Shown in pieces: positions 1 through 11,946 of a DNA stretch of 64,000 bases (position 1 is its first letter; each line of letters starts with the position of its first letter). The notes beneath the pieces were generated by a model. That model had not been told where the DNA came from, made no database searches, and saw nothing but the letters and a program-made list of their open reading frames with translations. Location: positions 1,415,114-1,479,113 of the forward strand of contig OY783213.1 in the NCBI GenBank assembly GCA_963678705.1, read 5' to 3'. This stretch comes from Panorpa germanica. Taxonomy: Eukaryota; Arthropoda; Insecta; Mecoptera; Panorpidae. The position numbers and the translations under genes are program-made.

Positions 1-247
1 TCTGAATCTGTTTGTTCAGATTGAGAACTGGAAATATTAGGACAGGAAATGATTGAAGTTGATGATTGTAAAACATTAGGGGTTGAACTTAACCTATAAG
101 AATAAAATTTTCTTGTTTTGACTGGAGTAATTTTGACACTTTGATTAGAATTAATGGTTTAGATTGATTCAGAAACAGTTTTTAATTTTTTATTTGAAGC
201 TGAAATTTTAGTAGATATAATTTTAGGTACACTGAAATCCCATTTAA
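1..247 (-). pseudogene. LINE ORF1 (gag-like) fragment, Ser/Thr/Lys-rich
   Basis: Read on the minus strand, this stretch is open apart from one stop and encodes a low-complexity Ser/Thr/Lys/Asn-rich polypeptide. Its composition resembles the start of the ORF1-like reading frame at 3044-3307. Disordered Ser-rich N-termini are usual in ORF1 of Jockey/I-type LINEs, where ORF1 is an RNA-binding chaperone. No zinc knuckle is visible, and the fragment runs off the window start. The assignment is by composition and by context beside Jockey pol fragments only. Confidence 0.3.
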
Positions 248-275
248 GCGCTGCGCGCTGCAAGCGCGCAAATAA
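248..275. repeat. 28-bp GC-rich direct repeat, copy 1
   Basis: A GCGC-rich 28-mer that recurs in the same orientation at 1619-1646 with one difference (A/G at position 16). It stands out sharply from the AT-rich surroundings. The pair brackets a 1.34-kb piece of LINE pol, so it marks the edges of that block. Confidence 0.8.
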
Positions 276-278
276 CTT

Positions 279-1618
279 TTACATAAGAGTAATTTTATAT
301 AAGAGTCCTGTATGCCATACTTTGTCGAAAGCCTTTTCCAAGTCAATGAAAATCGCACCTGTATTTTTATTTTCATTGTACCGCCTTGTAATTATTTCAT
401 TCAGCCTGATTAGTTGCCGGGTTGTGCAGTGGCCTTCCCAGAAACCAAACTGATTGTTGCTCAGAGTGTCATTTTCTTCTGCATGCGCGATTAATCTGTC
501 CAATAGCGTTCTTTCAAATATCTTGCTGATATGTGTAAGTAAGCTGATTCGACGATAATTTGCAGGGTCTGATTTCGCTTTACCCGGTTTCGGAATCATG
601 ATTACTTTGGCGGTTTTCCATGTACTGGGAAAGTGGTTATACTTATAAATTGCATTGAGTAGCCTGGTCAATGCAATTATAGCTCTCTTCTGTATATTTT
701 TCAGTGACTTTGCTGAGATGCCGTCGTCCCCCATGGCTTTATTCATTTTCAGCTTCCGTATGTTATCTTTTACTTTCCATGGTGTAGTAGGTTTGGGTCG
801 TCCAGGCGCTTGAAATCATAAGTAGTCACTAACGTACTTTTCCACCGCAAGATTGTGTGCTGCATTAATAGGTTCCAAAGGACTGAACTGCTTCTCTAAT
901 TGTGCTGCAAAAAGTTCGGATTTTTCTTCATCGTCTGTTATAACTAAACCGTCGTGTTTGAGATTTCCGATACATTCTTTTTTCTTTGTCAGAATTGCAG
1001 CTGCTGTCCATATGGATTTGTCTTCGGTACTCAGTTTCTCCACGTCATTTGCCCAGTTTCTGTTTTTGTGGTCCTGAATCCTTTCCCTTATTGCCGCCTG
1101 TAGCCCGTTGAGTTGAGTTTTAATTCTTTGATTTTTTGTGTATTGCCATATTTTCCTGAGCTTGTTTTTCCTAGAAATTAACTGCTTAATGCTGTCTGGT
1201 AGACATTTGTACTCAGGTTTTCTTTGAACGATGGTACTCGCTTTTTCCAGGGCTTTCGTGATGTTAATGGTAATTGCTTTAGCATTTTCCTCTATGTCTA
1301 CCGCATCTTTTAGTTTTATTCTAGAATTTATGTTTTTATCCACAAGCTCAGAAAAATATTTCCAATTGGTTCTCGTCCATTTGTCTGCTTGTTGGTTGGT
1401 TGTCGTATGTTTTAGCGTCGGCCAATAGGAGCACTGAATTGTGATCAGAGTTGAGTTCTTGAATAACTCTCTGTATATAATCTGATGTAATGGCGAGGTC
1501 AATAACGTCTCCCTGATGACAGTGATGGTAAATGGTCGGTTCCGTTGGCCCATACACTTCGTACCCAAATTCCATCGAATGTTGCCTAAGAGTGGTACCT
1601 TTTCTACTACTACTGTGG
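279..1618 (-). pseudogene. Jockey-like LINE pol: endonuclease end, linker and RT start
   Basis: Non-LTR retrotransposon ORF2 read on the minus strand from ~1575 to 279. In order: the end of the AP-endonuclease domain (VIDLAITS, then NSDHNSVLL with the SDH motif, ~1450-1530); a ~230-residue linker; and the start of the reverse transcriptase (GDDGISAKSLKN, IMIPKPGK, NYRRISLL, then motif A IDLEKAFDKVWH near 320-350). There is a frameshift near 1400 and one stop near 815. The RT ends right after motif A, so the catalytic YADD region is missing. The endonuclease nicks target DNA and the RT copies the RNA in intact relatives; this copy cannot do either. Family call is by motif; Jockey clade is likely, not proven. 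Confidence 0.8.
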
Positions 1619-1646
1619 GCGCTGCGCGCTGCAGGCGCGCAAATAA
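1619..1646. repeat. 28-bp GC-rich direct repeat, copy 2
   Basis: Second copy of the GCGC-rich 28-mer at 248-275, same orientation, one mismatch. It lies just 5' (in LINE sense) of the endonuclease fragment. Confidence 0.8.
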
Positions 1647-1898
1647 GTTACGTGGTGCCTGTACTTAAACAATGACCACTCATTTCACTTGTTTATGTTT
1701 TCTTGGGTTGATTTTTTTCTCTAAGTGGAGTCTTTAGATTTATATTTAACGTCCAACAGGGGATGAGCTCCTTCATCCCTGCTATACTACACCGGGTTTC
1801 GTTATGGTTCACGTGAGCCGGCTAGGGCATTTACAGTTTATATTTATGTCCAACTATGGTAGCCCTGTTCCCATAGCTGTACGGTGGTACACAATAGT
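1647..1898. other. Unassigned non-coding stretch
   Basis: No usable reading frame. It may be LINE leader or flanking DNA; I see no diagnostic signal. Confidence 0.4.
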
Positions 1899-2012
1899 GA
1901 ACACTTTTAATATTTCCCACCGGGGGATAGTCACGGGGACACTTTTTCACCTTTGATTTAATTTTAATAGGGGTATTGTCACAGGGACACGTTTCGGAAT
2001 TAAAACTGCTGA
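1899..2012. repeat. ~110-bp direct repeat, copy 1
   Basis: Contains a paired phrase around 'gtcacggggacac' and 'gtcacagggacacg' and is repeated at 2897-3015 in the same orientation with scattered differences. The copies flank the rearranged LINE piece 2157-2826, suggesting a local duplication of an element leader. Confidence 0.7.
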
Positions 2013-2269
2013 CATCTACTTTTTATTCTGCTTCAGTGTCGAATATGTTTATAGGTTTCTTGTACTTGTAGTGTGGATTACTTCTCATGTACTTTCCAAG
2101 TTATTTCACTTTGATGTTTTCAGCTTCGTGTGTTTAAAACTGCTGACATCTACTTTTTATTCTGTTTCAGTGTCGAATATGTTTATAGGTTTCTTGTACT
2201 TGTAGTGTGGATTACTTCTCATGTACTTTCCAAGTAATTTCACTTTGATGTTTTCAGCTTCGTGTGTTT
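2002..2269. repeat. 134-bp tandem duplication
   Basis: The segment beginning 'aaaactgctgacatctac' at 2002 is repeated at 2136 almost without change, giving a period of 134 bp. The second copy overlaps the C-terminal coding end of the LINE fragment 2157-2714, so the first copy is an extra, out-of-place C-terminus. Confidence 0.85.
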
Positions 2270-2826
2270 TCTCGTATAGTTTCTTGCTTGTTTTTTTTAC
2301 GAATTCCTTTATGTATTCCATATTTAACTCGTTGTGCAGCTCTTTGGTAGATGTTGTATAGTGACAACCTGCAATGGCGCGTAGCACTCTATTTTGGAGT
2401 ACTTGCAGTTTCTTCATAGACCTTTTGTGGTATGCCCATGCTGGTGCAGCATACGTGATAACAGGTCTTATGTAGCTTTTGTAAATGAGAAGGTTTGTTT
2501 TAATTTGTAGCTTCGATTTGCTGTTGAGCAGAGAGTACAGTCTGCTTCCTATAGCTCGTGACAGTCTTCTCACTTCGTTGGTGTGCTTGTTGAAGTTCAG
2601 CTTTCTGTCCAATGTAACTCCTAGGTACTTAGCATCGTTGCTCCATTCGATGCGGTTGTCTCCAAGTACCCTTTGCGTTGGTACACTTTGAGAACCACTC
2701 TGTATGCTTTGCATTGTAGTCGCCAGCGAGTATTGCGGGGGAGTGTGTTTGTTGCAGGTTCTTCATGTCATTTTTGAAGTCTTCGGTGGTTCCGTTGCTT
2801 CTATTGTAAATGGCTCCGAGCATCAA
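2157..2826 (-). pseudogene. Jockey-like LINE pol, endonuclease fused to RT C-terminus
   Basis: Minus-strand ORF2 remnant with a large internal deletion. From 2826 it encodes a short endonuclease piece with the conserved AGDYNAKHTEW motif, where the Asp-Asn pair belongs to the catalytic site. Near 2690 it jumps to the post-catalytic part of the RT: AKYLGVTLDRKLNF, KSYIRPVITYAAPAW, then LQVLQNRVLRAIAG and a basic tail. The YLGV and APAW landmarks are typical of Jockey-type RT. Everything between the endonuclease active site and the RT thumb is gone. The join sits in a short stretch that reads sensibly in both frames. Confidence 0.8.
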
Positions 2827-2896
2827 CTACAAAATTCTTTTAGCTCGTTTAAATCTCTTTAGGTACTCTTTAGGTAGGTTTCGGTACACTTTTGAG

Positions 2897-3015
2897 AACA
2901 CTTTTAATTTTTTTAATATTTACTACCGGGGTATTGTTACGGGTACACTTTTTCACGTTTGTTTTAATTTTAATAGGGGAATTGTCACGGGGACACGTTT
3001 CAGAATTAAAACTTA
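2897..3015. repeat. ~110-bp direct repeat, copy 2
   Basis: Diverged copy of 1899-2012, lying just 3' (in LINE sense) of the ORF1-like start at 3044-3307. Confidence 0.7.
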
Positions 3016-3043
3016 TATCAGTGTCAGAATTTGATTTATTACT

Positions 3044-3307
3044 TTATAATTTACTATTAATTTTGTTTCTACTCAATGTTAAACTCGGAAATTTGTTTGT
3101 ACTTGACCGTGTACAAATACGCTTTGATGAAGACGTTGATGGTTCATTATTTGCTGAAATAGTAATTTTTTTCGTTGGAATAACACGTGATAATCTTGGA
3201 TTTGTTTTTACAATATAAATAACATCACTCTTAGACTCTGTACCAGAAGAATCACTTGTGGGCGGTTCCATTTTTTTGGATGCCATACGTGTGACTCTTT
3301 TGGACAT
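3044..3307 (-). pseudogene. LINE ORF1 N-terminus
   Basis: An 87-codon minus-strand frame rich in Ser, Thr, Lys and Arg with no recognisable fold. It matches the disordered N-termini of LINE ORF1 proteins and is placed where ORF1 should start relative to the pol pieces downstream on the same strand. It stops before any zinc knuckle. The real start may be the Met at 3307 or the downstream in-frame Met of the MASKKM stretch. Confidence 0.4.
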
Positions 3308-4548
3308 GTCTGTAATTTAATGTTAAAGATATACAAAGATACGAAGATATACAATTGACGAGGAATGTTTGTATTGCTTTTCACCCCGTGGTAACTGTGT
3401 CTTTTATTAAGATCACCAGACAGGGAGTTACCGTTGGTGAAAATAGGTGTTCGGAAAATGTAAAAAGATTTTCCGAATGTTGTCCGGGTATTAGGCCGCA
3501 CGCGTAGGGATATACCGCCACCAGTACTCTAAAAAATAACTAGTCTGCTACGGCCTGTTTTGAATATTCTCTGCTAATGTACAATGCACAAGTATTTTGT
3601 GATTAAGTAATTTACAAAAAAGGGGGTGTAAACAGTCCCTAGTTTGTAAATGTCACGTGTAAGGTGGAAGTAAAACTAGGTGACAGCAGTGTGAAGAGTT
3701 ATGTTGGGATTGTTTTGGCGGTACAAGGACTATCTGTGCCCTTGGTATGTCTGTATGGCGGTACAGGGACAATAGTCACCTATGGAGCTCCGATGCCCGT
3801 ACCAACCACGAAGTGTGCGGAAACCTGTCGAACGTAAAAGTTTTTTGAAAAAATCACTTGTACGACGACTTTGTAGGGTCACCTCAAAGCCCCAGGCAAG
3901 ATCTACAAAAAAGTAATCTGTTCCACAATCAGCCTCAAATCCTGGTCATACCGAAGTAGGACTTTTCATCAAAAGGCTGATAAGAACAGATTTCAATACA
4001 ATAAGTCAATATTACACATATACTTAAAAAAAAAATTAAACTTAAGATTTGTTATATAGTTGCTAAGTGCAAGGCTTCATGCCGATAATTAAACTTTCCT
4101 AACACTAATCTATGACTTAAACATGCAACTATTACTAATAAAGATCTGTGCAAAGGCAGTACTAAATCTAATGTAAAATATCTCAGGGTTAACACAACCT
4201 CTATCGGCGGGAAATTGCCGATTTACATATCAAGAGGTACCTAATCTAATCTAAACATAAAACACATTAAAAAGTTGTAACATCATGCAGTAAGATAAGT
4301 TAAAAATGAACAAATTAGAAAACGAAACATCAATAAATTACTAACTAAATACAATTTTACATAGTAGACGAGCACATAATAAATAATGACAACACATTTT
4401 AGTTACATAAAAGAATAACTTACTGACGAGTCAAGTATTGAAATGACAGGAATGACGTGTATGATGTTACAACGTTTGACAGGCGACATAACCTTAATAG
4501 GGAAGGGTCGTTAAACTAAATTTTTAAGAAAAAGATGTGGGACTACAG
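3308..4548. other. Non-coding; LINE leader and R2-like 3' trailer
   Basis: 3308-3540 lies upstream of the ORF1-like frame and may be its 5' leader. 3541-4020 shows no frame and contains two nearby 'ggcggtaca.gga' phrases (~3717 and ~3754). 4040-4548 lies just after the stop of the R2-like element (minus strand) and is its probable 3' untranslated region. Confidence 0.4.
4203..4222 (-). other. Stem-loop in the R2-like 3' trailer
   Basis: Perfect 6-bp arms ATCGGC/GCCGAT around an 8-nt loop, about 330 nt after the stop codon. R2-type reverse transcriptases recognise structured 3' UTRs, so a hairpin here is plausible; its role is inferred. Confidence 0.4.
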
Positions 4549-7110
4549 GCTATTCCTGTCGGTGTCCCGTGAGATGCCAAACAAATATATTACGTGAGTG
4601 ACGTATGATGTCACTCACCGCTAGCTTACGCAATAAACTAGCGTATGACTTTGAAAAAGTCTTTTTGAGGAAGTCATCATTGTTTGGATCCCACGATCTC
4701 AGTGTTCCAATAATCATTGGGATCACGTCAACCGACTGGTAACGTTGCCGTAATTCTAACGTTAACCGTTCATATTTACGTCGCTTTTCATTTCCCGCGA
4801 TTTCCATATCTTCCCGCCGGTTTTCGAATGGGATTATTACTTCCACGATATAGCAAGTCTCGCCTCTAACGAACACAATGTCGAGTTTGAGCCTTTGCTC
4901 ACCTATCTGCGTGTTCTCTGTTATTACCGTAAATTTAGGGGTCGCGGCGTTCTTGATCCTCTCGACTAATGTGTTATGTCTGGCAGAGTATGCTTGCGAG
5001 TATCATCGCATGCAGTGACATACCACGTGGGGGAGAGTCTCGTAGGGGTTCTCACATCTTTTACATTTTGTGTTACCAGTATTATAGGTACGGCCATTTA
5101 AATTGCATAGGTTGAGTCGTGCTTTATGAATAAAGCGCCACTCTGAAAATCGCATAAATTTCTGATTTCTTAAGAAATGGGAACTTGCAGGATGTGCAGC
5201 AACGCACTCCATGGCTTTCCCCTGATCTGGTTTTTGCACCAACTCAGCAGCATATTTGTCACGCGCCTCAGCACGGAGTTTTTTTATAACAGTTTGCCTG
5301 TCAATCTCTTTAATGTTGTGTTTGTGTGTGGAGATTGAAAGGTTACTGTCATCGAAACTCCATGCAACGCACGTTCGACGTGATGCTGCTTTAGCCCGTG
5401 TGAAACGGTTAGCAGTTGTAGTAGCTAGTGCTCTGAACACCCCCTCTGTTTCGCCGGACATATACTGCGATACTTCGATGTTCGTCGGTAATCTTTTAAT
5501 TCGCTTTTCGATGGTTGCAGTCAGCTGATCCTTGGCAATGATCGAGATTTCAGTGTCAGCAAAAGTGTCATGGCACCGTATAGGAACCCTTCAAAGCTTT
5601 CTGGTGCAAACTTACAAACTTGCTTGATCTCCGGTCCTAATACTTCGTCAAGATGGCCCTATTGTGTTTTCGTAAACACACCCATCCGCATACTGAACGC
5701 ACACGCAGGGAATACGAACGTTTTGAGTGCGTCTATTCGTTGCCATGGTGCCAGTTTTGACCTTATAATCTTAAGACTTGTATCCATGATGTCCTTAAGC
5801 TCCTGGATTTTCGGTATTACCGTAAAACCTACCGGTGCCCCCAGAGATCTGCAGTCTTTCCCCTCTTTTAAGTCGTTTATCGCAGTACCATTTATATTGA
5901 ACACGCTTTGTACAAAACCGACGGGGTTCATCGCCGATATGTGTAGAGTGTTGCACTTTTCCGCCCTTAAAGTTAGTCCTATTGTTCTAGCTAAGTCTGA
6001 TGTGGTGTTTATCGCATCCTGAAGTTGTAGTAGAGTGTTTTTTAGGAGGATTATATTATAAGCATATGCAAGAACATTATGTAACATAGAGAGATAGAGA
6101 GATTAAACAGTATCCCGCTTAGTGGGCAGCCCTGTTTAATCCCAGTATGTACATCAATGGGCGCCGTTCCACCGTCCTGCGTGATGACTGACGAAGTGCT
6201 ATCACCATATAAATCTCTTATAATGCTGACAAAATCCTCACCTGTTCCCGCAGCTGCCAGTGACTTGAATATTGCATTGTGCGATATAGCGCCAAACGCA
6301 TTAGCAAAGTCAAGCCACGCAATGCAGACATTTCCTTTGTTCTGCCTGGCATGGTTCATTCGCTGTTAAAGCACAAAGTTGTGCTCAAAAACACCGTCGT
6401 GTGCTAGGAAACCTTACTGGCATTTACTCAATGCCTGATACTGCGTAATCCAATCCGTTAGCCTCCTCGTTAAACAGACAGCATACAATTTGTATACTGT
6501 GCTGCAAATCGAGGTTGATCTTCAGATTGAGATTTCGTCGTGCCTTCCCTTCTTATGTATTATCATCGTAAACTATTTTTTCCATGCCTTAGGGATTCTC
6601 TTAAAACGAAGACATATAGTCAGAACCTTGGTAAGTACTTTACAGGCTGGGTCCACCGCTTTCCAGTGGTTGTAGGTGATACGGTCCTCCCCCGGTGCCG
6701 CATTTTTAAACCGCTTAAATCGCTATAGTACTTCAGGTTCTGTAAAGCATCCCAAATCTACCGCATCCCGGGTAGAGCCAGTCGAAGCGTCATAAATGTC
6801 GCAAGGACATTCGTGGCTTGCCCAGGTTTTAGTGAAGTGTTCTTCAATACAGTCAGTAGCAATAGCGCAACGGTTTGAATCTCCGCCCAGTAATAACCGT
6901 ACCGCTTGCCTGCGGTTCCTCCGATATAGTTTTTGAATATATGCAGCGTCGTCTGCATCTGCCTTTCTTCTGGATGTACCTGTAGTGTCTCCCTTTCTGG
7001 GAACTTCATTTTGATCGCGACAGTTTCTGTTATTCGCTGCATAACGTTTTCAAACGTTATCCAATTTGCGAATGTTTTAAACTTTGATCTTAGCCAAGAA
7101 GGCCGAGAAG
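4549..7110 (-). pseudogene. R2-like LINE, RT and restriction-like endonuclease
   Basis: Minus-strand remnant of an R2/NeSL-type single-ORF LINE. From 7110: an N-terminal piece; RT entry APGEDRITYNHW (~6690); INLQSTIYKLYA and GFLAHDGVFEHNF (~6400-6540); motif A IAWLDFANAFGAISH (~6310); GIKQGCPLSGILFN (~6120). The catalytic YADD is replaced by YAYN (~6060). Next come a thumb region, a CX2C-X8-HX3H-type zinc finger (CKRCENPYETLPHVVCHC, ~5010-5070), and the endonuclease segment CYIVEVIIPFENR...IIGTLRSWDP (4550-4876). Stops occur near 6366 and 6410 and there are several frameshifts, so it is dead. In intact relatives the protein nicks the target and primes reverse transcription there. No rDNA is present nearby. 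Confidence 0.85.
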
Positions 7111-8838
7111 GAATAAGTATAGCGAGTAGTATAATGGCGTCAATATTTACTCTTTACTGTTGACCTTCGTGATTCGTTGCGCCTTCCTCATCTTATTAGT
7201 CTTGTTAAAAAATGCGAGGATAGTGGCTTGTTTGCAGTCTCTAGTAGTTATAGTCTTAAGGGTCCCAGGTCGAATGCCAAAAAAGATTAAGTATGCATAT
7301 TTTTCGGCGTTCTACACTCTTCTCCACGATAACATACAAGATGAGTATACCGTGTCTAGTGGCCACACTTTTGCCATCCGCTGCAATTGCTCCGAGAAGC
7401 ACTATGTCTCCGCGTTCATGAAATCATGTCTGCACGGCTCATCCTGCTGGTGAACACTGTGCTCATCGCTTCTTTGAGCTATTCTGTGTAGATCGACTGG
7501 TGCAGTTCCTGGGGCCAATATCTCTTTCTGTCCTTGGCATAAGATGTTGAGATGTCCATTAGCGCAAGGACATCGATTTCCCAATTTACCTTTCTTTGCA
7601 CCCTTGGTTTTCTGAATGTCACCACTTAGGTGTACTGGGTTTATAAAATTCTAATAGCACTGTAGTCCTCGAAGATGTGTAACATTCCAAAAAGTGTTAA
7701 GTCTTCTTGAGTGCTGTCTTATTCGTGTCGGTTAGATAGGTTTCTAACAAGCGTAGTTTTTCAGATTTATCAAATATATCTTGATATTGCGCAAGATTTT
7801 GAAACTGGGTTTTAAATAAGAGCCATGGTTGCATATTCCCATTAAAATCTTTAATAAGTATAATCTGTTAAATCTTTTAGTTTCATAAATTGATTTCAGA
7901 TGTTTGTGGTGTGTAGTTCAATTTTGAATGTCGAACTACTAGGTGCTGAAAGTACAATATAAATTATCAACATAATTGTAGTATTTTAATCTAAATGCTT
8001 GATATCTTTGATGTATTTGCAAAAGACTTTATGCATCATTATATAATACAGTTTGTAAGTAATTGCAGGTCTCAACAAAGGACTCAAGTATAGGGTCCGA
8101 ATGTCTCTTACATACTTTGAGTTCTGCTATATTAAGGAATGAAGGATTATTAGCGATAATTCTGTGAATACTTTTGTAGTATATGTGTAGGTTGTTTTTG
8201 TGGGAGTGAGCCGAACCAATTAAACGATTTAAATTCATAATCTTCTTGGTAATTCTAATGAATTTATGGAAAACATGTTGAAATAATAATTATTTTAATC
8301 AATGGTAGTTGTACGTAGTATAAATATTACAAGTAGAATAATGTGTTATTATATTTATGATGCAAATTTTTAACGAAAACATACTATTTTAAATTATTCG
8401 ATCAAAGTTTAATTTTACAATGTATAATGTTTAAATGAATTGTAATAACCGAATTGTTGAAATGAAGTAGTATTCAACCGCAGTAAAAACAATCATTCAT
8501 AAGAAAAGGAATTTAACTGTTAAAAGTTCATTTAAAATATAAACAATTTGTCAAAGTATTTTAAAAATGCTCATTGTTAAATATTGTTTTGATAAAAATA
8601 CAAAGTATTTAAATATGTTGAAATGATTTACTAGATGTTACAGTTGTGTGCTTGGATTGCTAGTACTTCATTGATTTGTTGATGAATCGGTAATGTAGAA
8701 TCCAAAATATAAGTTACCAAAATGATGTTATGATATTCACAAAATCTATTTCTTAAGTACTTGAACAAAATTATAATTAAATTTAATTAAAAGAATAAAA
8801 TATTTTCAAAGCGATTAAATTAAAAATGAATAAAAGTA
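7111..8838. other. No recognisable gene
   Basis: The part nearest 7111 could be the eroded N-terminus of the R2-like element. A 60-codon minus frame at 7402-7584 contains CPCANGHLNILC but matches no finger pattern I can defend. 7700-8838 is AT-rich with no signal. Confidence 0.4.
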
Positions 8839-9330
8839 TTAAGTTGCGAATAGCAGTATACAAGAAGGATTATTTTCACAATGCGTAAACAATGATTTAG
8901 ATCTCACCGTAATGTCGATAATATGCCCTATATTGTTATGCAGAAAGACGTTGTCAGGCTTCCGCCGGCCTAGTGGTGGGTTTATACGTGGATCTTTTCT
9001 AATTAAACATCCTAGGTGCTTTGCTGCAAATGTCATACATTATACATCAAGAATTTCGTTCGAACGAAGCATTGGCTGAGTATATGCGCCCGAGTTATTC
9101 CTCTTTTTCTTGCCAAAATTTGCTTCAAATCACTCATCCTTTTCGGATCTATGAGTGTATAATCCTACAACCATCTATTGGCGATGAAGTAGTTATTGAA
9201 TTCGGCACCTCCTTGTCCTTGTACTTTAAACTTCATCCATGATTTTCTTTCGGCCGCTCTTTTGCGGATTTTCTCATTTGTCACTTCTTCTGGATTGCAT
9301 GGCCATTATAGAATACATTTTGAACCTCAT
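8839..9330 (-). pseudogene. LINE C-terminal endonuclease-like fragment
   Basis: The minus strand reads GRRKPDNVFLHNNIGHIIDITV, resembling the 'PD...IID' block of restriction-like endonuclease domains at the C-terminus of insect LINEs of the R2 type. Upstream (9060-9330) are further broken frames, including a basic stretch. It is heavily decayed and differs from the copies at 4.5 and 24 kb. No complete motif set remains, so the family call is tentative. Confidence 0.4.
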
Positions 9331-9406
9331 ATTTTTGCTTTATTTTTAATGCGTTCCGACGAGATGTAAGCCTGTGTAGCTGCATCCTGAACAAAAATTA
9401 ATTTTG

Positions 9407-9706
9407 TTAACCTTTTTGCGTTGTGCACTTATTAATCTTAACGATATCGTTCATATTGCAACCTTTGGTGTTCTGCAGCTCGTCCATAAAAATGTTTAGC
9501 ATAACATTGAATAGTAGAGTTGATACTGGGTCGTCCTTCTTATCTCTTTTAAGAATTTCCATAGTTATGTTCTGGCCAAGTTTAATTTTTGTGTAAGCTC
9601 CAGTGTATAAGTTGTTCATTGTGGTTAATATTAGGTTGGGCATACCTCTGAAGTTATTTTCCTTAGCTACCCGTATTACAAAGTCTAAAACCGTTGTCAA
9701 TAACAC
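9407..9706 (-). pseudogene. Reverse transcriptase fragment of a LINE
   Basis: A 99-codon minus frame reads DFVIRVAKENNFRGMPN, then TKIKLGQNITMEIL followed by DDPVSTLLFNVMLN. This corresponds to the RT stretch between motif A and the active site, where relatives have 'GVKQGDPLSPLLFN'. Spacing and the LLFN ending support the call. The active-site motif is absent. It may belong to the same decayed element as 8839-9330. Confidence 0.5.
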
Positions 9707-9849
9707 AACCGTTTTGAGCAGATATTCACGTTTGTTTCATAGATTTTTCCAGCGTAGTCAGGGACTGAATTTGTTTACTAATAAATATACTTCTATTTGA
9801 TTATATAAATTATCCCAGTAGATTGTATTTGATATAATATTTTACTTGA

Positions 9850-10050
9850 ATCTTTCCTTGCCTCTACTTAATTGACCAATTTGTGACCCATTCATAAGTA
9901 CCATGGCGTGATCTGAACCTAGTTGATCCTCCATTATGTTCCATAAAAGCTGGCTATCAAAAGATGGAGTTGCCTATGGTATATCTATTGCTGACGGTGT
10001 TCCTGAATTCCATTCAATTTGAGTAGGAGATCTATCAATGAGGAACATCA
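9850..10050 (-). pseudogene. LINE AP-endonuclease C-terminal fragment
   Basis: On the minus strand: NSGTPSAIDIP, then TPSFDSQLLWNIMEDQLGSDH followed by AMVLM, with one stop between. The 'G.P..ID', 'W.....D.LGSDH' pattern is the end of the apurinic-like endonuclease domain of I/Jockey/R1-type LINEs; SDH is its catalytic tail. The fragment ends about 300 bp before the R1-clade tandem array and could be a separate insertion. Confidence 0.55.
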
Positions 10051-10356
10051 TGTTCTTCTTGTCCATCACCTGACATATAACTTTACTCCTTGGACATATA
10101 GAGTAGTATAGATTTCTATATTCTATATAGAATAGTCGACGACACGACGTCGTAGTCAAAGTTACAAAATAGACTACTTTATAACGTTTGTCATTGTCAT
10201 TTTTCATAAAATATATAGGCAGTGTATAAATTATTACATTTTTAAACCATATGGTTAGAATCCTAATAAACTGATTTGATTTAAATCCAAATAAGCCAGT
10301 ATTATGCAAAAAATCTGTCATCTGTTACACATGAAAGTGGTGATTTAACCTCAATT

Positions 10357-11946
10357 GCATGAGTGATTTTTAAATCTGAAGGAATGGTTCCCAATATGAC
10401 CTGCACCACTTCTGTAGATACAGTTCTGCAACAACGCGTCATCGTCAATAACATAGTTCTTTGTATGGAAGATCTGGAAGATTGATCCTGTAATACCATG
10501 CCGAAGCACAATACACAACCATTGGCATAAATTCCCCCTTGTATTGTGTCGGCATAGTTGCCGAGTTTAAGCTTCATTCTGTCCTTGTGACACGCGCAAG
10601 GTGTGTTACAAGTTTATCATTCGTTGTTACCGTATTTGTTTCGTAGCTTCAAGAAACTACAGATTTTATCTATAGCAGGTCGAGAACGGCTTTCTAGTTG
10701 TTCTGTACTATTTGCACCGATAAGGATCACATTATCGTTGGCAAAACATACGTTTACACAACCTTTCGAGTGAGAAACACATTTCTCGTCAAATACCAAG
10801 TTACAGAGCTCAGGCCCCATTACGGATCGCTGAGGACAACCTCAAGATAGTTGCTTTTTCATGGAATGGTAATCGGTTTGTAAAATTAATGTTCGACAAT
10901 GAAAATAGTTCTCCATAGCACAGTAGACGTACCTAGAGGTTTTTGCCGTTCTAATTCTTTGAAGGTCACTTGGCCACCAGACATTATCAAAGGCACACTG
11001 AATTTCTATAAATATCTCATGTACATACTTGGACTTATGCCTACTTACTTACCATTTGTTTGTTATTATTGAATGTTCATGAACGATCAATCACTATTTC
11101 CAAGGAAACAGCATATATTGTTCACTTAATCACTTATAACAATTATTACATCTCTTAATACTCTCTTTATTATTTCAAACACGCATTTATATAAATTAAT
11201 TCTTATGTTTTAATATTATTTATAGTTAATGTTAATCGACTTACTTAATAGTGGGCGGCAACCTTTTGTCTTCCGTATATTTGTAGTGTTTATATGAGGT
11301 CTTCCTTATATATCTCTACAGATTTCTTGAATTTCTTAACCACTTGATGTTTTAGCACAAACACTAACCTAATTATTATCACTTTTTTTGTCTATCGCAC
11401 TTATTAATGTCTTATTTCAAACATCAAAGTTACAATTTTGATGTTATGTTTATAAGACCGCGTGTACGCGTAATGAAAAATTCGTTTTTAACACTGGTTT
11501 CCAACTGTCAAACTTTTGTAAAAACACTTTGTTTAGGGTAAATTAACACAAATTTAAAACAAACTTAAATACTTTTCGTTTGAAAAAGTATTCATATAAT
11601 TTATTTAATTTTTTTCCATAATTAATTTCTCACTATTAATCACTTTTTTCACCTAAAGTAGCAGGAGCCGATCACACACATAGTAGATAGGAACCACTTG
11701 TGTTGCAAAGCAATATTAACGTTCTTGTAAACCAATACGTAGGTCTTCCTTTTTGTATTAAATCCCATCTGTCTTGCCAGAGCTTATGCATATATGCATT
11801 CATCTCTTTGGCAATATATTTGGTATCGTCTCCAGACTTTTATCCTACAGCCGCATTACCTTTAAATCCTCGAAATTTGTCGCATTAATTTTAAATCATC
11901 AAAATTTGATTTTTTCAGTTCTAGCGTAATTTGTACTTGAGTAAGT
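10357..11946 (-). repeat. Array unit 1
   Basis: Complete unit, 1590 bp. The RT frame is shortened: the block around the FANDNVILIGA motif is open only over 10617-10820. Its left edge cuts the LINE C-terminal region, so the array begins inside the element. It shares private variants with unit 4. Confidence 0.9.
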
